Positions 16,177-25,835 of a stretch of DNA of 64,000 bases are shown one piece after another. Position 1 is the stretch's first letter; each line of letters begins with the position of its first letter. The position numbers were made by a program, and so were the translations under genes. Source of the DNA: Kineosporia sp. NBRC 101731 (lineage in GTDB: Bacteria > Actinomycetota > Actinomycetes > Actinomycetales > Kineosporiaceae); contig NZ_BSTC01000015.1 of the NCBI RefSeq assembly GCF_030269305.1, positions 62,001-126,000 on the forward strand. Direction: 5' to 3'. The notes beneath the pieces were generated by a model. That model had not been told where the DNA came from and ran no database searches. It was given only the letters and a program-made list of their open reading frames with translations.

Positions 16177-17931
16177 TCAGAGGCCGAGGTCGCCCTCGAA
16201 AGCGCCTTCCTCGAGCCGGGCCTTCATGGTGCCGAGGAACCGGGCGGCGTCGGCGCCGTCGACCAGGCGGTGGTCGTACGACAGCGCCAGGTAGACGATC
16301 GAGCGGATGCCGATGCTCTCCGCACCGTCGGAGTCCTTCACCACGACCGGGCGCTTGACCACGACACCGGTGCCGAGGATGCCGGTCTGCGGCGGGAACA
16401 GGATCGGTGTGTCGAACAGGGCGCCGCGGCTGCCGGTGTTCGTCAGCGTGAACGTACCGCCGGCCAGGTCGTCCATGCTGAGCTTGTTGGTGCGCGTGCG
16501 CTCGGCGACATCGACGATCTTGCGGGCCAGCCCGGCGATGTTGAGGTCACCGGCGTTCTGGATGACCGGCGCGGTCAGGCCCCGCTCGGCGTCCACGGCG
16601 ATCGCCAGGTTCTCCTGAGCGTGGTAGACCACGTTCTCGCCGTCGATGCTGGCGTTGAGCTTCGGGTGCTGCTTCAGCGCCTCGATCGCGGCCAGGGCGA
16701 AGAACGGCATGAACGAGAGCTTCACACCCTCGCGGGCCAGGAACGGGCCCTTGGCCCGGTCACGCAGGCGCGCGATCCGGGTGACGTCGACCTCGACCAC
16801 GCTGGTCAGCTGGGCGGAGGTCTGCAGCGACTCGACCATGCGCTTGGCGAGCACCTTGCGAAGACGCGACATCTTCTCGGTGGTGCCCCGCAGTTCCGAG
16901 ACCTGGATCGGCTTCGGCTTGGCCGGCGCGGCCTGGGAAGCAACCGCCGCGGGGGCCGGGGCCGCCTCGGGGGCAGCCGGCCGGCTGGTCTCCTTGGCCT
17001 TCGCGGCGTCGATCACGTCCTGCTTGCGGATCCGCCCGCCGACACCGGTACCGGTGATGGCGGAGAGGTCCACACCCTGCTCGGCGGCCATGCGGCGCAC
17101 CAGCGGGGTGACGTAACCCGGGCCGTCCTGCGACGCGCCGTTGGACGCGGCCGGAGCAGCGGCCGGGGCGGGAGCAGCGGCCGGGGCGGGAGCAGCGGCC
17201 GGGGCGGGAGCCGGCGCGGGCGCTGGAGCAGCGGCCGGAGCCGGAGCAGCGGCCGGAGCCGGAGCCGGGGTGGGCGCCGGTGCCGGAGCGGCAGCGGGCT
17301 GGGCCGGGGCAGCGGGTGCAGCCGGGGCGCCGGAGCCGATGACCGCCAGAGCAGCACCGACCTCGACCGTCTCGTCCTCGTTCACCAAGATCTTCTGCAC
17401 GGTGCCGCCGACGGGCGAGGGGATCTCGGTGTCGACCTTGTCGGTCGAGACCTCGAGCAGCGGCTCGTCGACCTCGACCGACTCGCCGACCTGCTTCAGC
17501 CACCGGGTGACGGTGCCCTCGGTGACGCTCTCGCCCAGCGCGGGCATCGAGACGGTGGTGCCCTCGTCGCCGCCAGAGGCAGGAGCCTCCGGAGCGGCCG
17601 GGGCCTGGGGTGCGGCCTGCTGCTGGGGTGCGGCCTGAGGCTGGGCCGGGGCGGCGGCAGGGGTTTCCTGGGCCGGCTCGGAGGCCGAGGCGGAGCCGTC
17701 ACCGATGACGGCGAGCTGAGCGCCGATCTCCACGGTCTCGTCTTCCGAGACCAGGATCTGCTCGATCACACCCGCGAACGGCGAGGGGATCTCGGTGTCG
17801 ACCTTGTCGGTCGAGACCTCCAGCAGGGGCTCGTCGACCTCGACCCGCTCACCCACCTGCTTCAGCCACCGGGTCACGGTGCCTTCGGTGACGCTTTCAC
17901 CCAGCGCGGGCATCTGCACGGAGTCCGACAT
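16177..17931 (-). CDS. sucB: 2-oxoacid dehydrogenase E2 (dihydrolipoamide acyltransferase)
   Basis: This 584-residue E2 has two lipoyl domains (about 1-78 and 128-205) each with the modified lysine in [14 protein letters not shown] (Lys43 in the first). An Ala/Pro linker (about 208-262) leads to a peripheral subunit-binding domain ([16 protein letters not shown]...GTGVGGRI, about 275-310). The catalytic domain ends with [17 protein letters not shown] (His554). It transfers acyl groups to CoA in the 2-oxoglutarate or pyruvate dehydrogenase complex; in actinobacteria one E2 of this type often serves both, so the symbol is tentative. GGAGAA lies before the ATG. The E3 gene lies 126 bases upstream on the same strand. 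Confidence 0.93.
   Translation of the reverse strand: MSDSVQMPALGESVTEGTVTRWLKQVGERVEVDEPLLEVSTDKVDTEIPSPFAGVIEQILVSEDETVEIGAQLAVIGDGSASASEPAQETPAAAPAQPQAAPQQQAAPQAPAAPEAPASGGDEGTTVSMPALGESVTEGTVTRWLKQVGESVEVDEPLLEVSTDKVDTEIPSPVGGTVQKILVNEDETVEVGAALAVIGSGAPAAPAAPAQPAAAPAPAPTPAPAPAAAPAPAAAPAPAPAPAPAAAPAPAAAPAPAAAPAASNGASQDGPGYVTPLVRRMAAEQGVDLSAITGTGVGGRIRKQDVIDAAKAKETSRPAAPEAAPAPAAVASQAAPAKPKPIQVSELRGTTEKMSRLRKVLAKRMVESLQTSAQLTSVVEVDVTRIARLRDRAKGPFLAREGVKLSFMPFFALAAIEALKQHPKLNASIDGENVVYHAQENLAIAVDAERGLTAPVIQNAGDLNIAGLARKIVDVAERTRTNKLSMDDLAGGTFTLTNTGSRGALFDTPILFPPQTGILGTGVVVKRPVVVKDSDGAESIGIRSIVYLALSYDHRLVDGADAARFLGTMKARLEEGAFEGDLGL
17153..17275 (-). repeat. 18-bp repeats coding the Ala/Pro linker of E2
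   Basis: Three near-identical 18-base units (17153-17206) and related copies to 17275 encode the APAPAAAP-type flexible linker that lets the lipoyl domains swing between active sites. Confidence 0.75.
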
Positions 17932-18057
17932 CTGTTCTCCGCTCTCCTTCGTGTTTCGTCGGCGTCAGTGGCGCCGTTGAAGTGTTGTGGTCAACCGCTC
18001 GGGGTACTGGGAGAGCGGGTACATCTGGTGGTGCGCCTTTGTTTTCAGGTCGTGCTG

Positions 18058-19446
18058 TCAGGCGTGAGCGTGGAGCGGCTTCCCGGCGAGTGCGAGGTGC
18101 GCCTCGCCCAGAGCCTCGTTCTGGGTGGGGTGGGCGTGCACCAGCTGGGCGACCTCTTCCGGGAAAGCCTCCCAGTTGACGATCAGCTGGCTCTCTCCGA
18201 TGAGTTCCCCGACCCGTGCGCCGACCATGTGTACACCCAGTACCGGGCCGTCCTTCTGGCGGACCAGCTTGACGAAGCCGGCGGTGGCCAGGATCTGGCT
18301 CTTGCCGTTGCCCGCCAGGTTGTACTCGTAGGTCTGCACGTGGTCGTCGCCGTGACGCTCGCGCGCCTGTGCCTCGGTCAGTCCGACCGAAGCGACCTCC
18401 GGGTCGCAGTACGTGACCCGGGGGATGCCCGACTCGACCAGGGGGGCCGGGCCCAGCCCGGCGATCTCCTCGGCGACGAAGATGCCCTGGGCGAAACCGC
18501 GATGGGCGAGCTGGAGCCCCGGGACGATGTCGCCGACCGCGAAGATTCCCTCCACGTTCGTGCGTAGTCGCTCGTCGGTGAGCACGAAGCCCCGGTCCAT
18601 GTTCACCCCCGCCTCCTGGTAACCGAAACCGTCCGCGTTCGGGCCCCGCCCGACCGCGACCAGCAACAGATCCGCCCGCAGGGTGTCACCGGACTCCAGC
18701 GAGACGGTGACTCCCTCGTCGTCCTGCTGGGCCCCGGAGAACCGGATCCCTGTCCTGAACGCTATGCCACGCTTGCGGAAGGCCCGCTCGAGGGCCTTCG
18801 ACGCGGCCGGGTCTTCCGCGGGCACGAGCCTCGGCAGCGCCTCGACGATCGTCACCTCGGCGCCGAACGATCGCCACACACTGGCGAACTCGACCCCGAT
18901 GACGCCGCCGCCGAGCACGATGACGCTCTGCGGGACGGAGTCGAGGTTCAGGGCCTGGTCACTGGTGACGATCCGGCCGCCGATGTCCAGGCCGGGCAGC
19001 GAACGGGAGTACGAACCGGTCGCCAGGACGACGTTGCGGCCCTGGTAGCGGGTGCCCGCGACCTCGACCGTGCCGGGCGCGACCAGCCGGCCCTCGCCCT
19101 CCACGTAGGTCACCTTCGCGGCGGAGACCAGACCCTGCAGACCCTTGTACAAGCGGCCGATGACGCCGTCCTTGTACTTGTTCACGCCGGGCATGTCGAT
19201 CGCCTCGAAGTTCGCCTTGACCCCGAAGCGCTCGCTCTCGCGGGCCGAGTCGGCGACCTCGGCCGCGTGCAGCAGAGCCTTGGTCGGGATGCACCCGCGG
19301 TGCAGGCAGGTGCCGCCGACCTTGTCCTTCTCGATCAGCACGACGTCGAGGCCCAGCTGGGAAGCCCGTAGTGCCGCGGCATAACCGCCGCTGCCGCCTC
19401 CGAGGATCACAACGTCGTGGACCTGGCCGGGGCCGGATTCGGACAC
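18058..19446 (-). CDS. lpdA: dihydrolipoyl dehydrogenase (E3)
   Basis: The 462-residue flavoprotein reoxidises dihydrolipoyl groups with NAD+. It has the FAD fold VVILGGGSGGYAAAL, the redox disulfide Cys47/Cys52 in GGTCLHRGCIPTKALLH, the NAD-binding VIVLGGGVIGVEFAS and the C-terminal HAHPTQNE (His near 439) that acts as the catalytic base. GTG at 19446 has GGGAG about seven bases upstream. It is followed by the E2 gene on the same strand and probably shares its transcript. No separate terminator is obvious in the gap. Confidence 0.96.
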   Translation of the reverse strand: MSESGPGQVHDVVILGGGSGGYAAALRASQLGLDVVLIEKDKVGGTCLHRGCIPTKALLHAAEVADSARESERFGVKANFEAIDMPGVNKYKDGVIGRLYKGLQGLVSAAKVTYVEGEGRLVAPGTVEVAGTRYQGRNVVLATGSYSRSLPGLDIGGRIVTSDQALNLDSVPQSVIVLGGGVIGVEFASVWRSFGAEVTIVEALPRLVPAEDPAASKALERAFRKRGIAFRTGIRFSGAQQDDEGVTVSLESGDTLRADLLLVAVGRGPNADGFGYQEAGVNMDRGFVLTDERLRTNVEGIFAVGDIVPGLQLAHRGFAQGIFVAEEIAGLGPAPLVESGIPRVTYCDPEVASVGLTEAQARERHGDDHVQTYEYNLAGNGKSQILATAGFVKLVRQKDGPVLGVHMVGARVGELIGESQLIVNWEAFPEEVAQLVHAHPTQNEALGEAHLALAGKPLHAHA

Positions 19447-19775
19447 CTGGGTGCTCCCTCGCGTTTCAACGCCACCGGCGCCCTGGTTGCCGGTGAGCCT
19501 GCCGCCATCCTGTCATCACCGGGATGGGTGGTCACGTCGGATCCGCCGTGCCCGGGCCGCGTCATTCGTCACGTCAATGAGTCGTGGGACACAAATACCC
19601 CGGTACCGAACGGGTCGGTCGCCGGATTCACGCCATGATCACGCGGCAGCCGGAAGGTGGCTGAGCGGTTCGGTGGGCCGGCGATCGGGAACGGCGCCGC
19701 GGGGCGCATCGTTGACGGTGGGAGAAAAGATGAGGAGTCGCGTGAGAAACTCGCGCCCGGTGAGGGAGGTGGCGC
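19447..19775. other. divergent promoter region
   Basis: This gap separates lpdA and the small gene at 19776. A TTGACG (near 19711) may be a -35 element for the rightward gene. No gene is supported. Confidence 0.4.
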
Positions 19776-20144
19776 ATGGGCTGGTTTTCACGACGTAAGG
19801 CGGCCCCGGTGGAGAGCCGCGCCGAGCAGCGGGCCGAGGTGAACCGGGTGCGTGAGCACCTCGAGGAGTTCATCCGGAGCCGGCGTGGGGTGGAGGCGTT
19901 CGTCGAGCCCGCCACCACGATGAACCCGCCGACGGTGCTGCTCATCGCGTCGACGGGGGAGTGGACGAGGCGCCGGGTGCTGCACCCCGGGGTGCTGCGC
20001 GAGCTGTCGGAGCGTCTGATGATCCCGGTCTACGACATTCAGCAGGTGGGTTACCCGCAGCGCATGCGGGACTGGAACGCCCGCGCCAAGCGGGGCGAGC
20101 CGCAGCCGGTGGAAGACACCGAACTGCCGCCCTGGCCGCAATAG
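19776..20144 (+). CDS. conserved hypothetical cytosolic protein
   Basis: The 122-residue protein is soluble and charged, beginning MGWFSRRK. A strand-like TVLLIASTGEWTRRRV (about 49-64) and PVYDIQQVGYPQRMRDWNARAKRG (about 88-111) are its most ordered-looking parts. No known family is recognised, though similar proteins lie near E3 and pepA genes in other actinobacteria. GGAGGTG seven bases before the ATG is a strong ribosome site. It is divergent from lpdA and convergent with pepA across a hairpin. Confidence 0.75.
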   Translation: MGWFSRRKAAPVESRAEQRAEVNRVREHLEEFIRSRRGVEAFVEPATTMNPPTVLLIASTGEWTRRRVLHPGVLRELSERLMIPVYDIQQVGYPQRMRDWNARAKRGEPQPVEDTELPPWPQ

Positions 20145-20167
20145 GCCACCCGATCGTCCTCAGGTAA

Positions 20168-20205
20168 GACTGCAGGCCCGGCCGAGAACGGCCGGGCCTG
20201 CAGTC
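20168..20205. terminator. two-way terminator hairpin
   Basis: A perfect 16-bp stem (20168-20183 with 20190-20205) and a GAGAAC loop lie between convergent genes. TCATGATC directly follows, resembling a fragment of the shared intergenic palindrome. Confidence 0.8.
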
Positions 20206-20226
20206 ATGATCGGACGGCGGCAGGAC

Positions 20227-21735
20227 TCAGTGCAGCGGCGTGGTCGCCAGCGACTCGCACAGCGCCACCATCGTGCGCACGCCGTGCCCGGTGCCACCGG
20301 CCGGCGTGTAGCCGTAGGCGGAACCCGTGTTGTACGCCGGGCCGGCGATGTCCAGGTGAGCCCACGGGGTCTGCGCGCCGTCGTCCGTGGACGGCACGAA
20401 CTCCTTCAGGAACAGCCCGGCGACCATCATGCCGCCGAACCGCTCGCCGATGTTCGCGATGTCGGCGACCCGGGAGTCCATGCTGGGGCGCAGTTCCTGC
20501 GGCAACGGCATCGGCCAGAAGGCCTCACCGGCCTCTCCGGACACGGTGTGCACCAGATTCCGCAGGTCGTCGTCGTTGGACATGATCGCGGACGTGCGGC
20601 TGCCGAGCGCCACGAGCTGCGCACCGGTGAGGGTGGCGATGTCGACGATCACGTCGGGGTTCGTCTCGCCGGCGGCGACGATCGCGTCGGCGAGCACGAG
20701 CCGGCCCTCGGCGTCGGTGTTGAGCACCTCCACCGTGCGGCCACCGCGGATCGTGATCACGTCGGAGGGACGCTGGGCGGTGCCGGAGGGCATGTTCTCG
20801 GCGAGCGCGAGCCAGCCGGTGACGTGCACGGGCAGGCGGAGCTCGGCGATCGCGGCGACCGCGTGCAGCACCGCGGCCGCACCCGACATGTCGCTCTTCA
20901 TGTCGTCCATGCTCGCGGCGGGCTTGATCGAGATGCCGCCGGAGTCGAACGTGATGCCCTTGCCGACGAGCGCGACGTGGGTGGTGGCCCCGGTCGGCTT
21001 GTACTCGAGCTTCACCAGGCGCGGCGGGCGCGACGAGCCCTGGCCGACCCCGATCAGGCCGCCGTAACCGCCCTTGAGCAGCTTCTTCTCATCGAGCACG
21101 GTGACGGTGACCGGCAGGTCCTTGACCACGCGCTGGGCATCGTCGGCGAACTGGGCCGGGAACAGGTCGATCGGCGCCGCGTTGATCAGGTCGCGGGTGC
21201 CGTGGACGGCGTCGGCGAGGACCTTGGCGCGGCGGATACCGGCCCGGGCGGCGGTGTTCGCGGCGGCCGGGGCGGACACGACGATCGTGCCGACCGGCGT
21301 CTTGACCGAGTCGCCGGTGCGGTAACGGTTGTACGTGTAGGCGCCGAACAGGGCGCCCTCGGCGACCGCCGTGACGTCTTCACCGGTGGTGGTGGGCAGG
21401 CCGAACACGACCTTGGCCAGGCCCGCGAGCTCGCGGGTGGCGGCACCGGCGGCGCGGCGCAGGGTCTCGTGGTCGATCTCGGCGGGTGCGCCGAGGCCGA
21501 CGAGGACCACCGACTTGGCGGACACCCCGGCCACGGGCGGGATGCGGTGCAGCGTGCCCTTGGCGCCGGTGGCGCCCACGGCCTTGACCGCCTGGGTCAG
21601 AGCTGTGCGCACCGGTGCGGGGAAGGCCGGCGCCCCGGCGAGCACTGCACCGGCCTTGTTGGTGCCGACCCCGATGACGAGGGCATCGGCGGACTGACTG
21701 ACAGCTTCCTTGGCGGTGACACTGAGCGTGGGCAA
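20227..21735 (-). CDS. pepA: leucyl aminopeptidase
   Basis: This M17 aminopeptidase removes N-terminal residues from peptides in the cytosol as a hexamer with two metal ions. The metal and active-site motifs are GKGITFDSGGISIK (about 258-271), MKSDMSGAAAV and the signature NTDAEGRL (339-346). The start is TTG at 21735: AAGGA lies six bases upstream and the longer reading to 21846 adds 37 residues with no family likeness. The length of 502 is normal. It is followed by a two-way hairpin. Confidence 0.94.
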   Translation of the reverse strand: MPTLSVTAKEAVSQSADALVIGVGTNKAGAVLAGAPAFPAPVRTALTQAVKAVGATGAKGTLHRIPPVAGVSAKSVVLVGLGAPAEIDHETLRRAAGAATRELAGLAKVVFGLPTTTGEDVTAVAEGALFGAYTYNRYRTGDSVKTPVGTIVVSAPAAANTAARAGIRRAKVLADAVHGTRDLINAAPIDLFPAQFADDAQRVVKDLPVTVTVLDEKKLLKGGYGGLIGVGQGSSRPPRLVKLEYKPTGATTHVALVGKGITFDSGGISIKPAASMDDMKSDMSGAAAVLHAVAAIAELRLPVHVTGWLALAENMPSGTAQRPSDVITIRGGRTVEVLNTDAEGRLVLADAIVAAGETNPDVIVDIATLTGAQLVALGSRTSAIMSNDDDLRNLVHTVSGEAGEAFWPMPLPQELRPSMDSRVADIANIGERFGGMMVAGLFLKEFVPSTDDGAQTPWAHLDIAGPAYNTGSAYGYTPAGGTGHGVRTMVALCESLATTPLH

Positions 21736-21868
21736 CGAGAATCCTTCGACGTCAACGGGCTTTCCGTCGAGAATCCTAGGCCTGTCCCCGGTCGCACCGC
21801 AGAACCTGGTGTCGCCCGGGCGCCCGCCGTGCGTGGGGGCGATCACTCCACAGAATGGAGGACGCGTC

Positions 21869-22720
21869 TCAGCTCGCGTGGGTGGACACGATCAGGGCCA
21901 GCGCAGCCACCGCCGTGCCGATCTCGACCCCCGCGCCGATGATGTCGCCGGTGATGCCGCCCAGACGCCTCGTCGATCGCCGCACCAGTACCTGAGCTGC
22001 GACGACGGTCGCCACCACGGCCACCGGCCCGGTCCACCAGATCAGCCCGGCGGCCCACCCGGACAGGGCGGCGACCAGGGCGGTCACGATCAGGCAGGCC
22101 ACCAGCAGCGGGTTCGGCACGGACCCGGCGACCATGGCTCCCAGACCCTCCGGGCGGGCCGGGGGAACACCCGATCGGCAGATCACCGGGATCGCGACGC
22201 GGGCCGTCATCGCCACGGTCACCACGGCGAACGTGGCCGCCAGCTCGCCGCGCCAGCTGTCCGGCACCGTGAGGCTCGCGGTCACCAGGACCTGGTTCAG
22301 GGCGGTGACCTGCAGCATCAGCACGATGACGACCATCACCACGCCGGCCGGTCCGCTGTCGCCCCGTCGCATCACGGTCAGCGCCTTGTCCCGGTCGTAG
22401 CTGGCGGTGAACCCGTCGGCGGTGTCGGCCAGCCCGTCCAGGTGCAGCGCCCGCGTGCTCAGTGCGAAGACTCCCACCACCAGCACGGCCACCACCAGCG
22501 AGGTGATGCCCAGCCGGATCGCGGCGAACGCCACCAGCCAGCCGGCCAGCCCCGGGACGATCCCGGCGAGCGGGGCGAACGCCATGGCCCGGCCCGGTAC
22601 GGGTGGGGCGACGGTGGTCGGTGGGGGGACCGGGAAGGCCGTCAGGGTCCCGAACGCGAGCCTGAGGGCATCGACCAGGACTCCCCCGGGAGAGTCCGTC
22701 TCAGCGCGCGACGTGGGCAC
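21869..22720 (-). CDS. cobS: adenosylcobinamide-GDP ribazoletransferase
   Basis: CobS is the membrane enzyme that joins adenosylcobinamide-GDP to alpha-ribazole in the last part of cobalamin synthesis. The 283-residue protein is strongly hydrophobic with several helices and carries the family motif ALHLDGLADTADGF and the DRDKALTVMRRGDSGPAG region. Its GTG immediately follows the TGA of the CobT-like gene, so translation is coupled. It is the last gene of cobU-cobT-cobS. Confidence 0.93.
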   Translation of the reverse strand: MPTSRAETDSPGGVLVDALRLAFGTLTAFPVPPPTTVAPPVPGRAMAFAPLAGIVPGLAGWLVAFAAIRLGITSLVVAVLVVGVFALSTRALHLDGLADTADGFTASYDRDKALTVMRRGDSGPAGVVMVVIVLMLQVTALNQVLVTASLTVPDSWRGELAATFAVVTVAMTARVAIPVICRSGVPPARPEGLGAMVAGSVPNPLLVACLIVTALVAALSGWAAGLIWWTGPVAVVATVVAAQVLVRRSTRRLGGITGDIIGAGVEIGTAVAALALIVSTHAS

Positions 22721-24127
22721 TCAGCGCCGCTCGCCGGTACCGGTGGGGCGGTCGTCGCCGGATGCCTGGCCCGGATGCGGGCCTGGGGGTAGAGCGGACT
22801 CGTCGGCCAACGTCTCGTGGCTCACTGCGCGGGGGGCTTCGGGGGTGCTGGGGGAATGGGTGGTGGCGGTCGTGGGGGGATTCGGGGTGCCGGCCTCGGT
22901 GTCCGGCTCGACGCCGGAGACAGGACTGGCGCCATCGGCCGGTGCGTCGAAGTGCGCGGCGTCCCGTGCCGGATCGGGGGAGGACGCAAGGCCTGACGTC
23001 GCGGTGCCCGGAGCCACGGTGCCCGGCGGGTCCTGCTCGTCCGGCCCGGGGATCGCCTCGAAGGCGGACCCGCCGTCGAAGTCCGGGTCGGGCAGGGCAC
23101 TCACGAAGTCCGCGCCGTCGATCGCCGCGGCGTCCGGCTCCTGCGTTCTGCCGGTGACCAGGGCTTCTTCGGTGACCGGGGTCGCTTCTGCGGGCAGGGC
23201 CTCGATCACGCCCACTTCCTCGGCCCCGGCGACCGGTTCGGCGACGTCGGAAGCGGGGGCGTCGTCCTCCATGTCGTCGTTGCGCTCCTGCGCCCGCAGG
23301 ACCGCGGTCTCGAGGAGCTGGAGGGTGAGCCGGGCGCCGGTGCCGTCGCCGTCGTCCAGACCGAGGTCGGTGACGGCGACGAGACGCAGCTCCTCGAGCA
23401 TCCTGCGGGTCAGCACGGCGCCGCCGGAGTCGGCGGCCAGCCACCAGCTGCGGGCGGCGGGGGCGAGGCGGGCGGCGAGCAGGGCGCACGTGGTGGCGAT
23501 CGGGCCGTCGATGATCGCGGGGGTGCGGCGGGCGGCGGCCTGCAGCAGCAGACCGGTGCCGGCCAGAAGTTCCCGGTGCTCCAGGAGCTGGAGCAGGCGC
23601 AGCGGGTCTTTACGGTTGCCGTGCACGGCCTTCAGGCCGTCACGGATCCGGGTGACCCGCTCGATCCAGGTGCGGTCACTCATGCCGGGGGTGGGCCAGC
23701 CCATCGCCTCGACCGCGTCCAGCCCGAGCACCTGCGCCGCCGCGACCTGCCAGGCGGTGTCGTCCGGACGGGCGGGGATGCTGAGCAGGATCAGGTCGGT
23801 GCCGTCGTCCACGGCGTCGTCGGCGGTGGCCAGGCCCCAGTCGATGGCATCTTGTGCCTCGCGGGGTGCGGTGAAGCGGTGCAGCACGACCTGCGAGCGC
23901 ACCGGCCCGGCGGTGCCGGTGTGGGGCAGCCAGAAGTGCTCGACCCGTTGGGGGAGCTGCCGGCCGACCACTTCGGCCCACCACCGGGTCAGTTCGTCGA
24001 GCCGGTCACCGCCCGGCGAGGGCACGCCGTTGCGGGGGCGGGCCCGCATACCGCCCGACGATCCGTCGGGCGTGGTGACGAGGGCCGCGATCCGGTTGAG
24101 TTCATCCACCTGCACGGCGCCCATCAT
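22721..24127 (-). CDS. cobT: CobT-like phosphoribosyltransferase with long acidic tail
   Basis: Residues 1-290 resemble nicotinate-nucleotide:dimethylbenzimidazole phosphoribosyltransferase, most clearly [27 protein letters not shown] and DGDGTGARLTLQLLETAV. Several hallmark residues differ: the GIGNTT segment is not recognisable and the catalytic Glu of GEGTGA is Asp. A C-terminal extension of about 180 residues is acidic, Pro/Thr/Ser-rich and probably disordered. ATG at 24127 (or 24124) is chosen because the conserved region begins there; the longer frame to 24286 overlaps cobU. It sits between cobU and cobS, so a role in lower-ligand attachment is likely, but activity is uncertain. Confidence 0.78.
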   Translation of the reverse strand: MMGAVQVDELNRIAALVTTPDGSSGGMRARPRNGVPSPGGDRLDELTRWWAEVVGRQLPQRVEHFWLPHTGTAGPVRSQVVLHRFTAPREAQDAIDWGLATADDAVDDGTDLILLSIPARPDDTAWQVAAAQVLGLDAVEAMGWPTPGMSDRTWIERVTRIRDGLKAVHGNRKDPLRLLQLLEHRELLAGTGLLLQAAARRTPAIIDGPIATTCALLAARLAPAARSWWLAADSGGAVLTRRMLEELRLVAVTDLGLDDGDGTGARLTLQLLETAVLRAQERNDDMEDDAPASDVAEPVAGAEEVGVIEALPAEATPVTEEALVTGRTQEPDAAAIDGADFVSALPDPDFDGGSAFEAIPGPDEQDPPGTVAPGTATSGLASSPDPARDAAHFDAPADGASPVSGVEPDTEAGTPNPPTTATTHSPSTPEAPRAVSHETLADESALPPGPHPGQASGDDRPTGTGERR

Positions 24128-24191
24128 GACGGTCCCGGCGCCGTGCTGCCGCACGGGGCCGGTGAACGGGGCACACCGATAGGGAAGGCTG

Positions 24192-25727
24192 TCACGCCTC
24201 CGCTCGCAACAACCGTCCGGCGACGATGACGTGGACGTCTTCACTGGCCTCGGCCAGCTTGCCGTTGAGCCGCCCCAACTGGTCACGGAACAGCCGGCCC
24301 GACTCCGTCGACGGCACGATCGACCAGCCCACCTCGTCGGACACGGCCACCAGCGGCCCCGACCGCTCGCGCCAGGCCCGGAGCAGGGTCTCGGTCTCGG
24401 CGTCGAGCTGTTCCTTCCAGCCCGGCCGGTCGTCCCACGCGCCGCAGCGGTCGAGGACGCCGCTGAGCCAGGTGCCCACCGAGTCCAGCAGGATCGCCCG
24501 GCCGTCGCCGGTCAGCGGTCCGGCGACGTCGATGGTCTCCAGCGTGCTCCACCAGTCCGGGCGGCGTTCCTGGTGCCGGCGCACCCGGGAGGCCCACTCG
24601 TCGTCCTCGGGATGCTCGGTGGGGGACGAGCCGTCGCCGGTGGAGGGGGTCTCCTCCCCGGATCTCACGGGCTTCGGCCCGGTGGCCAGGTAGACCACCT
24701 CGGGGGCGGCGGACAGGAGCTGCTCGGCGAACGCGGACTTGCCCGACCCCGACCCGCCGAGCACCAGAACGCGCCCGAGGCGCGGGAGCGGGGAGCTCTG
24801 CGGATGGGGGAGGCCGGGAGCGGTTCCGGCGACGGCCAGTTCGGCCCCCCAGGCGGGAAGGCAGGCCTGTAGCCGGGCCGGATGGGTCTCCCGGTGACCG
24901 AACCCGACGAGCAGGCAGCGGGTGTGCTCGCCGATCACGCCCCGGGCCCGCAACCGGGCGATCGTGCGGGCACAGCCCAGCGACGGCATCTCCCCGGACG
25001 GGGCGGAGGACTCCGGTTCGGGACCCAGGATCAGGGCGTCCGGTGGCCGGTTCACCGACCGGGGGCCGGTCGGCAGAGACCCTGTTGCCTGAGGGTCGGC
25101 GGACAGAAGGTCGGCTGCTGGCAGAAGGTCGGCTGCTGACAGGGGGTCGGATGAGAGCGGGCCCGTCGGCCGCGGGTCAGCAGGTAGGTCATCGGCCGGC
25201 GGAGGGGTCGGCGGGGAACCCGTCGACAGGGCTGCGAGCGCGTCGATGGTGAGGTCGCCGATCGCGCCGGCCTGGGGCGCCCAGACCACGGTCAGGTCCG
25301 CCGCCCGGATCAGGACGACGCCCTCGCCCAGGGCCTCGAAGCGGGTGCCGGGTGTGGCGCCGTCGAGGGTCAGGACCCGTCCGGGCTCGAGTTCGTGCAG
25401 GGTGCTGACCGGGTGACGGGGAACGGGGTGACGGGGAGAGGCGACCGGCTGCGGACCGGAGCCGGTCGGGCTGTCCGGACTGTTCACGGCGGGGACTGCG
25501 GCCGGGAAGTCTTCTTCTTCCAGACCCGTGTCGATCATCCCGCCGGCGGGATGCGCACCGGTCACCGTGACCACACCGTCCACCGATATCTCCCACCCGC
25601 TGGAGGAGACGAGGCGGGCCGGTTCGGCCGTGACGCCGTCGCGCCGGGCCCGCGCGCACACGGCGCAGGGGCAGTCCGGCACCGGGAAACCCTCGGCCGG
25701 GCCGGTTCCGGTGAGTGTGAGCCGCAT
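24192..25727 (-). CDS. cobU: CobU kinase/guanylyltransferase with MBL-like N-terminal region
   Basis: The C-terminal part (from about residue 315) is adenosylcobinamide kinase/GTP:adenosylcobinamide-phosphate guanylyltransferase, with P-loop VLGGSGSGKSAFAEQLL and the guanylated-His region RVRRHQERRPDWWSTLE. The N terminus (LTLTGTGPAEGFPVPDCPCAVCARAR) has the Cys pattern and lead strand of metallo-beta-lactamase-fold proteins such as PhnP, but no HxHxDH motif is seen. A low-complexity linker with 18-bp repeats lies between. The 511-residue length far exceeds the roughly 180 of stand-alone CobU. ATG at 25727 has AGAGG about eight bases upstream. First gene of the cob operon. Confidence 0.88.
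   Translation of the reverse strand: MRLTLTGTGPAEGFPVPDCPCAVCARARRDGVTAEPARLVSSSGWEISVDGVVTVTGAHPAGGMIDTGLEEEDFPAAVPAVNSPDSPTGSGPQPVASPRHPVPRHPVSTLHELEPGRVLTLDGATPGTRFEALGEGVVLIRAADLTVVWAPQAGAIGDLTIDALAALSTGSPPTPPPADDLPADPRPTGPLSSDPLSAADLLPAADLLSADPQATGSLPTGPRSVNRPPDALILGPEPESSAPSGEMPSLGCARTIARLRARGVIGEHTRCLLVGFGHRETHPARLQACLPAWGAELAVAGTAPGLPHPQSSPLPRLGRVLVLGGSGSGKSAFAEQLLSAAPEVVYLATGPKPVRSGEETPSTGDGSSPTEHPEDDEWASRVRRHQERRPDWWSTLETIDVAGPLTGDGRAILLDSVGTWLSGVLDRCGAWDDRPGWKEQLDAETETLLRAWRERSGPLVAVSDEVGWSIVPSTESGRLFRDQLGRLNGKLAEASEDVHVIVAGRLLRAEA
25104..25139 (-). repeat. 18-bp direct repeat in the CobU linker
   Basis: Two copies of an 18-base unit differing only at the last base, with a partial third, encode AADLL-type repeats in the linker of the CobU fusion. 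Confidence 0.8.
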
Positions 25728-25823
25728 GTGTCGCCTCTTTCGCCGAACGGTCCGGACCGGCGGTCGCCGGAAACCGGGAGGAACAGGTGCGGAACCTGAT
25801 GGCTCCGGGGAGTGATTCACACG

Positions 25824-25829
25824 TACCGT
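25824..25829 (+). promoter_or_regulatory. -10 hexamer for leaderless small gene
   Basis: TACCGT is followed by six bases and the GTG at 25836. Confidence 0.45.
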
Positions 25830-25835
25830 AGGCAC

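Noticed and set aside
15988-18567. Very long plus-strand open frame over the E2 and E3 genes
   Set aside because: It is a shadow of the GC-rich minus-strand genes, with Gly/Arg/His-rich low-complexity sequence and no ribosome site.
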